Assembly: GCF_964019385.1 (NCBI RefSeq)
Contig: NC_088645.1
Location: 5,896,221-5,960,220, forward strand
From: Sycon ciliatum
Taxonomy: Eukaryota; Porifera; Calcarea; Leucosolenida; Sycettidae
Length of the DNA stretch: 64,000 nt
Direction: 5' to 3'
Shown: positions 58,401 through 64,000 of the stretch, in pieces
Layout of the letters: each line of letters opens with the position of its first letter
Position numbering within the stretch: the stretch's first letter is position 1
The notes under the pieces: generated by a model
Told to the model about the DNA's origin: nothing
Databases searched by the model: none
The model's input: only the letters and a program-made list of their open reading frames with translations
Position numbers and translations under genes: made by a program

Positions 58401-61400
58401 TGTCGCTGTCGGTACTAGGATTATGTCATGCTTGCAAGCAGAAGGATTGTTCCAACTCTGCTGCGACTCATTGTTAGTTAGTTTGGAACCACTGACCTGG
58501 CACTAGGGTGACATGGATACAACCCCTGACCTGGCACTAGGGTGACATGGATACAACCACTGACCTGGCACTAGGGTGACATGGATACAACCACTGACCT
58601 GGCACTAGGGTGACATGGATACAACCACTGACCTGGCACTAGGGTGACATGGATACAACCACTGACCTGGCACTAGGGTGACATGGATACAACCCCTGAC
58701 CTGGCACTAGGGTGACATGGATACAACCCCTGACCTGGCACTAGGGTGACATGGATACAACCCCTGACCTGGCACTAGGGTGACATGGACACAACCACTG
58801 ACTTGGCACTAGGGTGACATGGATACAACCACTGACCTGGCACTAGGGTGACATGGATACAACCCCTGACCTGGCACTAGGGTGACATGGCTACAACCCC
58901 TGACCTGGCACTAGGGTGACATGGACACAACCACTGACTTGGCACTAGGGTGACATGGACACAACCACTGACCTGGCACTAGGGTGACATGGACACAACC
59001 ACTGACCTGGCACTAGGGTGACATGGACACAACCACTGACCTGGCACTAGGATGGATACAACCCCTGACCTGGCACTAGGGTGACATGGATACAACCACT
59101 GACCTGGCACTAGGGTGACATGGATACAACCACTGACCTGGCACTAGGGTGACATGGATACAACCACTGACCTGGCACTAGGGTGACATGGATACAACCA
59201 CTGACCTGGCACTAGGGTGACATGGATACAACCACTGACCTGGCACTAGGGTGACATGGATACAACCACTGACCTGGCACTAGGGTGACATGGATACAAC
59301 CACTGACCTGGCACTAGGGTGACATGGATACAACCCCTGACCTGGCACTAGGGTGACATGGATACAACCCCTGACCTGGCACTAGGGTGACATGGATACA
59401 ACCACTGACCTGGCACTAGGGTGACATGGATACAACCCCTGACCTGGCACTAGGGTGACATGGATACAACCCCTGACCTGGCACTAGGGTGACATGGACA
59501 CAACCACTGACTTGGCACTAGGGTGACATGGACACAACCACTGACCTGGCACTAGGGTGACATGGACACAACCACTGACTTGGCACTAGGGTGACATGGA
59601 CACAACCACTGACCTGGCACTAGGGTGACATGGACACAACCACTGACTTGGCACTAGGGTGACATGGATACAGCAAATGAGGTAGGTCTGATGTACTCAT
59701 CCCCCCACCCACCCACCCTCTCCCTCTCCCCTCTCTCCCTCCCCCCCCCCCCCCTCTCCCTCCCACCGCCGCTGCTTGGAAGCTGTGCCTGTGTGAGTTG
59801 ACCATGAAAGGTGCTTGTGTTCCTATGTATGCGGGAAATTGAGTCTGACCAACTCTCCTCCGAACGTAAAAAATTTACTAGATGATTTAAAATTTAAGGA
59901 ATGGACCAAAACTATTACATGTTATCTGTAGTGTGTGTCCACCACTAACACACTAACACTAACACTAACACTAACACACTAACACTAACACACAAACACT
60001 AACACTAACACACTAACACTAACACACTAACACTAACACTAAACACCAACACCAACAGTAACACTAACACTAACAGTTATAATCAAGATGTTGTGTACTA
60101 GTCAGAAGGTGTAACAGCTAACACAATACTCACTGATGTGATACTGACATTCAACCACCTGCTACTATGCTCTATCACGTCTTGGATGCGCAAACCAACA
60201 GCCTTCTGACTACACAACATCTTGCTTATAACTGTTAGTGTTGCACACAAACTACGAATAACGCATAACATTTTGGTCCTTTATTTTTACTTGTAAATTT
60301 TTAATCCTTGCCTCTCCATCCAAATCTAACATGGTCATTCATATTGGGTCTAAAAACATTACCAAGAACACTCTAGTATTCTAAAGCTAGCACTAATGAA
60401 GGCGTTATTAGGTGGGGAACGAGCGGAGCAGTGTAATAGCATGTGCAAATTGGAGAGGTGCAGGTTTAGAATATTAGTGTTTCTGGTTTTGGTTTTAGAG
60501 CCGATAGTATTTTTTGTATTGAGTATTAACCCTTTATGTACTGATTTCCAGCACAGAATGCAGCAGAATTTGAATTTTCAGCACAATTTTCACCTTCAAC
60601 AGGCTATAACTTTGGCCTCCTTCGCTCCATTTCCACTATCTTGGGCTCTTTGGAAAGCTCCTGGCAAGAGCAACGCGAGGATACCAGGATCCATCAACTA
60701 GCTGCCACAAATCAGGCACAGGAACACATCAAAGTCGTCTCCAAGCCCAATATGCGAGCAAATTTCCCCATCAACGCCATTCCACTCTCCTCTATCGCAG
60801 AACGCTCAAATCTTTTCAAGGCGATTCAAACTTCAGCCAACTACGTCATTATCATGTGCTGAGTTGGTCAAAGAGCACACGAAAAGGGATTTCCCCCTAA
60901 AATGGCGAAGAGATCGATAAAAATTTGAATTTGCCGATACAAGAATACGGCGCGCGATATCTCTGGATTAGTACATCGTAGCTCTTCGGCGATTGTTGCA
61001 TTGGAAAGCTTAGAGTTTCCGCTACTGAATAGACCCTTCGATTGTTGAATTTGGACAAGACATGATGGAGTTACGAAGGTTTTACGGATCGATCATGAAT
61101 CGATCATATGTGATCGATTCGAGTACACACCGTACATAAAGGGTTAAAAAATCTTTTTGTAGCTGATTCAGTTGCTATTTTTGTATTTCTTGTTCAAACT
61201 GTGCGTAGATATCCTGTGAGAAAACTGCTAGATGCAAGACGCTGCGCCTACAGAAAGAGGATCTCCTCTTTCAAGCGGCGAAAATCCGCGCCAGCATGAA
61301 CAGCATCAAGGCCACGGTTGAGTCAACTAGTGAAGCGGACATACTGCGTGACGGACAGGGCATAGGCGAAAAAGTCCAGGTACGATAAGTATTGCTAGTA

Positions 61401-63973
61401 AACTGGGTGTGACGTAGCTACCGTTATGTCACGTATAGAAGCCAGGCGTATTCCTGTGGAAGCCGATGTCAGGGCTGGGCTTCTATTCACATCAGGCTTC
61501 TATTCAAACCAGGTATTTCTATGTGTGTGAACACTAAAACCAGGCTTATGTGCCGACAGTGCATCTTCAAAAATCAGGCTTGTATTCGAAACAGGTGTCT
61601 ATTATGAGATGTGCTTCAATACAAGATACTACGGTATTCCAGATCTGTGCTTAATCAAGTAGGATGCCCAGGAGCCCGTAGAGTGCTTCATCACAACGCG
61701 TGTGACGTAACGGCTATAACAGCCATGTCCCCAAATTCTAATCAGAAACAAACCCCTGGGGGAAATCCCTAAATTAAGATTGAATAGAGGAAATCCAGAA
61801 GAACTCCTTTCAAGAAGAATATTTTCCCCGACCTTGAACATTTTCGAATGGACACTCATGTGGAACCTTGTGAAATGTTTACTGGAAACTAGAGAGGTTC
61901 CGCACTACGTAAAGTTGAGCAACTTTACGTTAGTGGGCGGGAGAAACCCGTGAACTCGCGAGTTTCCACTCCACTTACGGAAAGTTGTCTACGGAGAGTA
62001 CGTAGATAGGGCTCTGATAACGTCGGTGCAGCTACGTGATTTGAATACTCTGTATGGCGGAACACAGATCCGCGTGCAGTTTACGTAAGACTTTCCGTAG
62101 ATCGACTACGTTTTTTACTAACGTTCTGTGGAACCTCTCTACTTATGGACCTCAGACACCTTGTCTACGTTATACATGTATATCTATACACAACCATGGG
62201 GGAATTCCATGAGACTTCAGAACGAACACGGAACGAACATTCTTGGACAGAAGCTCATGGATTCTCGGGAAATGCTGCTTTGGTGCTTTTCTCCTTGTGC
62301 AGTCCCTGCTGGATAACAAATTTCAATTATCTCCACAAGTCTGCCAGGGTGTCTACTTTGATAACAGCTGGGAGGAGATCGTTGTCCAGTACATAGAAAA
62401 GCTAGCACACGTCGATATGACGCAGGTGTCGCCATCTCTCTGCACTGCCAGTGGTCTAGGCCTCTCCTCCACCATGACGCGGGGCAAGGATGCTGTCATT
62501 GATATCATGGTAAGAATCTGTGCAGGATTTTCTCAATACGTTTTGGAACCTGTTGCTGTTGTTTTGGGGAAGGTGTGTGTGTTCGGTCACAGAGCACAGC
62601 GGAGCTGGTGGTGTAGTCAACCTACACAGAAATTGTGGTCCAAGTCTTCAATAACGAATTGCATGACTTGTTACGAGTCGGTGCATTACGGATAGTACAG
62701 ATGTATGCACAAGTAAATGGTGCCTGGTTGGCTAGAGTGTGCGGCGTCTTGCACGTGTGTTGTTAGTAGAGCAAACTCGAAGTATATGCTTTGCTTGGTG
62801 GATGACTTCATGATTGATGACGTCACAAGACCTAGACATAAGCCGCTGCAGTTGAATGCATGCCGACATGCACGTACATGAGTCACTGCAGTGGAATACT
62901 GCAAGGGATACTCGTGATGCGTAGTGCCTTTTCTGCACCTTCTCATCCGCCACTTGCTATCTATATGTGCTTACCTACCGTGTACGATCTTAGACTCAAT
63001 CTTACGGTGCGACAATCCATGCCTTCTTTTAGTATCCTCGTTGTTACCCTAAAGAAGACCAGAATTTAGGGAAACATAAGTTGTACCAGTATCAATTAGA
63101 GTGTATTCTAGCCCAGTTGTACCAGTATCGATTAGTGTGTACTCTAGCCCAGTTGTACCCGTATTGAATAGAGTGTATTCTTCCCCATTTATGGCAGTGT
63201 GTTCATCAGAGTCGATTTCTTTTTGTGTTACAAATGGATGCGTTCTATGCGCCCATTTACCTGAGCCTCTGCTGGGTTGTCGTCATTTGATTAGTAGAGC
63301 CTTTGCTGAATTATTTGTGTACGCGCCCATGTGTGTATGTGTGTGTCTGTCTGTGTATGTGTGTGTGTATGTTTGTCTCTCTGTCTGTATTTGTGCTTGT
63401 GGATCTGTCTGTCCGTTCGTCTCTCTGCCTATTGATGTGACCGTACGTCTTGTCTTTGGTCTATATGTCTTTCTGCCTGTATGTCTTCTCATCCATCTCC
63501 TTGTCTGTCTGCTCGTTTGTTTGTCCATTTGTTTGTCTGTCTGTGTGTCTTTCTGCTTGTGTATTAACCTGTCCTTTGTGACGGGGAAGGTGGTGGATGC
63601 AAACGGTGATCCGAGTGATCACCCGAAAGATCAAGTGACCGTCGTTGTCTACCCACCTTCAGCTGATCACCAGCTCACAGCAGCAGCAGCACCTTTGGCA
63701 TCAACAACAGCAACATCAGCATCGCAGTCTTCAACAAATTCGTCAGAATCCTCAACAACATCAACTAGCTCATCAACAGCATCATCATCCTCGCTGTCGT
63801 CATCCTCATCTCGTGTGTCCCAAACTCGTCAGCCCCTTGTGACAACCAAGAATCACGAGCAGTCCAGGAAAGGCCACTATTCGTCTGTTTACGTGCCTCG
63901 AGACGAGGGCCAGTACACGGTGGAAGTATGTGTTAATGGCTGGCCAATCCGAGGCAGTCCTTTCACACCTAAG
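55498..63973 (+). CDS. TRIM protein: RING, two B-boxes, coiled coil, filamin repeat (TRIM45-like), 3' partial
   Basis: Exons 55498-56732, 57506-57731, 61209-61379, 62303-62509 and 63590-63973 (741 codons so far) join in frame at consensus sites; the donor AAG|GTATGG at 63973 continues the gene beyond the window. The N-terminus is Ala/Ser/Lys-rich with a 57-residue block repeated twice (about 70-126 and 127-184). The RING finger is at 206-248 (CSICLDCYREPKVLPCQHTYC...CPEC), B-box 1 from about 293 and B-box 2 from about 380, its last His created across the first splice. The coiled coil (EEKSTLERKVSELEQVM...) spans exons 2-4. Exon 4 starts a filamin/ABP280-type repeat (ASGLGLSSTM...DAVIDIM|VVDANGDP) that ends VEVCVNGWPIRGSPFTPK after a long Ser/Thr-rich insertion. 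RING TRIMs are E3 ubiquitin ligases; the target here is unknown. NHL repeats or other domains may follow downstream. Confidence 0.9.
57881..58294. mobile_element. 414-bp PIF/Harbinger-like MITE in TRIM intron 2
   Basis: Inverted ends GGGCCGGGTTCCACTGCG and CGCAGTGGAATCCTGCCC are flanked by TTA on both sides (57878-57880, 58295-58297). A 3-bp TTA duplication with GGG ends is typical of PIF/Harbinger-derived MITEs. Confidence 0.8.
58489..59672. repeat. 34-bp minisatellite, ~35 copies, in TRIM intron 2
   Basis: Units of CCACTGACCTGGCACTAGGG then TGACATGGATACAA, with variants CCCCTG, GACTTGG and GGACAC that group into blocks. One shortened unit near 59050 lacks GGTGACAT. Confidence 0.97.
59950..60072 (+). 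repeat. (ACACTA)n-like simple repeat
   Basis: Irregular AACACTA/ACACACTA hexamer-octamer run ending at the left arm of the inverted repeat 60062-60235. Confidence 0.8.
60062..60235. mobile_element. ~174-bp inverted-repeat element
   Basis: Left ACACTAACAGTTATAATCAA/GATGTTGTGTACTAGTCAGAAGG and right CCTTCTGACTACACAACATC/TTGCTTATAACTGTTAGTGT are imperfect inverted arms of about 45 bp. The centre (GCTCTATCACGTCTTGGATG) has a relative near 41612, so it is a dispersed family. Confidence 0.75.
60530..61143. mobile_element. 614-bp piggyBac-like MITE
   Basis: Ends CCCTTTATGTAC and GTACATAAAGGG are perfect inverted repeats inside TTAA on both sides (60526-60529, 61144-61147), the exact target duplication of piggyBac transposons. 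No transposase is encoded. An internal fragment is also found at 24206. Confidence 0.9.
61892..62139. mobile_element. 248-bp MITE in TRIM intron 3
   Basis: Ends GAGAGGTTCC and GGAACCTCTC lie inside TA duplications (61890-61891, 62140-62141). The interior contains several TACGTAAAG/CTTTCCGTA sub-inverted words. There is no ORF. Confidence 0.75.
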
Positions 63974-64000
63974 GTATGGTAGCACCAGATGAGCTCTTTT

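Overview
This is animal (metazoan) nuclear DNA. The evidence is multi-exon genes with GT-AG introns, a tRNA-Phe(GAA) gene, a dense and nested load of eukaryotic transposable elements, and at least three animal-type genes: an ependymin-related secreted protein, a three-SH3 adaptor and a TRIM protein with a filamin repeat. The species cannot be fixed from sequence alone. Small genes beside very repeat-rich intergenic DNA would fit a marine invertebrate such as a sponge, but that is a guess.

Layout. 1-2.9 kb: minus-strand Ty3/gypsy gag-pol, broken by a frameshift and a stop and cut by the window edge. 3.2-9.2 kb: a LINE 3' end and an 18-bp minisatellite lie in a 1.5-kb unit that was tandemly duplicated. 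A 2.3-kb miniature LTR element landed in the second copy, and a nested foldback element follows. 10.7-16.3 kb: the four-exon ependymin-related gene, whose first intron holds a TA-flanked MITE and a 1.6-kb 15-bp minisatellite. 17.5-21.2 kb: a 10-bp minisatellite split by a 2.3-kb LINE. 21.9 kb: tRNA-Phe. 22.9-27.2 kb: LINE tail, pogo-like MITE, foldback carrying a short retroposed insertion, and an RT gene of uncommon type. 28.5-31.4 kb: a LINE interrupted by a second LINE whose (CAA)n tail has grown to about 922 bp. 33.4-38.6 kb: a young, complete Ty3/gypsy element with LTRs that read as identical, a 4-bp target duplication and a gag/pol -1 frameshift signal. 38.6-47.1 kb: gene-poor DNA rich in ACATGTAC-type palindromes, with weak exon candidates. 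48.1-52.2 kb: a three-exon SH3 adaptor. 53.5-55.4 kb: tRNA-derived SINEs and a TIR element. 55.5-64 kb: the 5' five exons of a RING/B-box/B-box/coiled-coil/filamin TRIM gene, continuing past the window end, with several MITEs and a 34-bp minisatellite in its introns.

The host genes show no operon-like relationship and are separate transcription units. Exon joins were accepted only where GT/AG sites, reading phase and domain continuity agreed. The most unusual items are the gag/pol frameshift signal at 34,912, the RT with a DASNAFN motif and a C-terminal zinc and putative nuclease region at 24.8-26.8 kb, the 922-bp pure TTG run, and several nested-insertion histories that can be read directly from target-site duplications.
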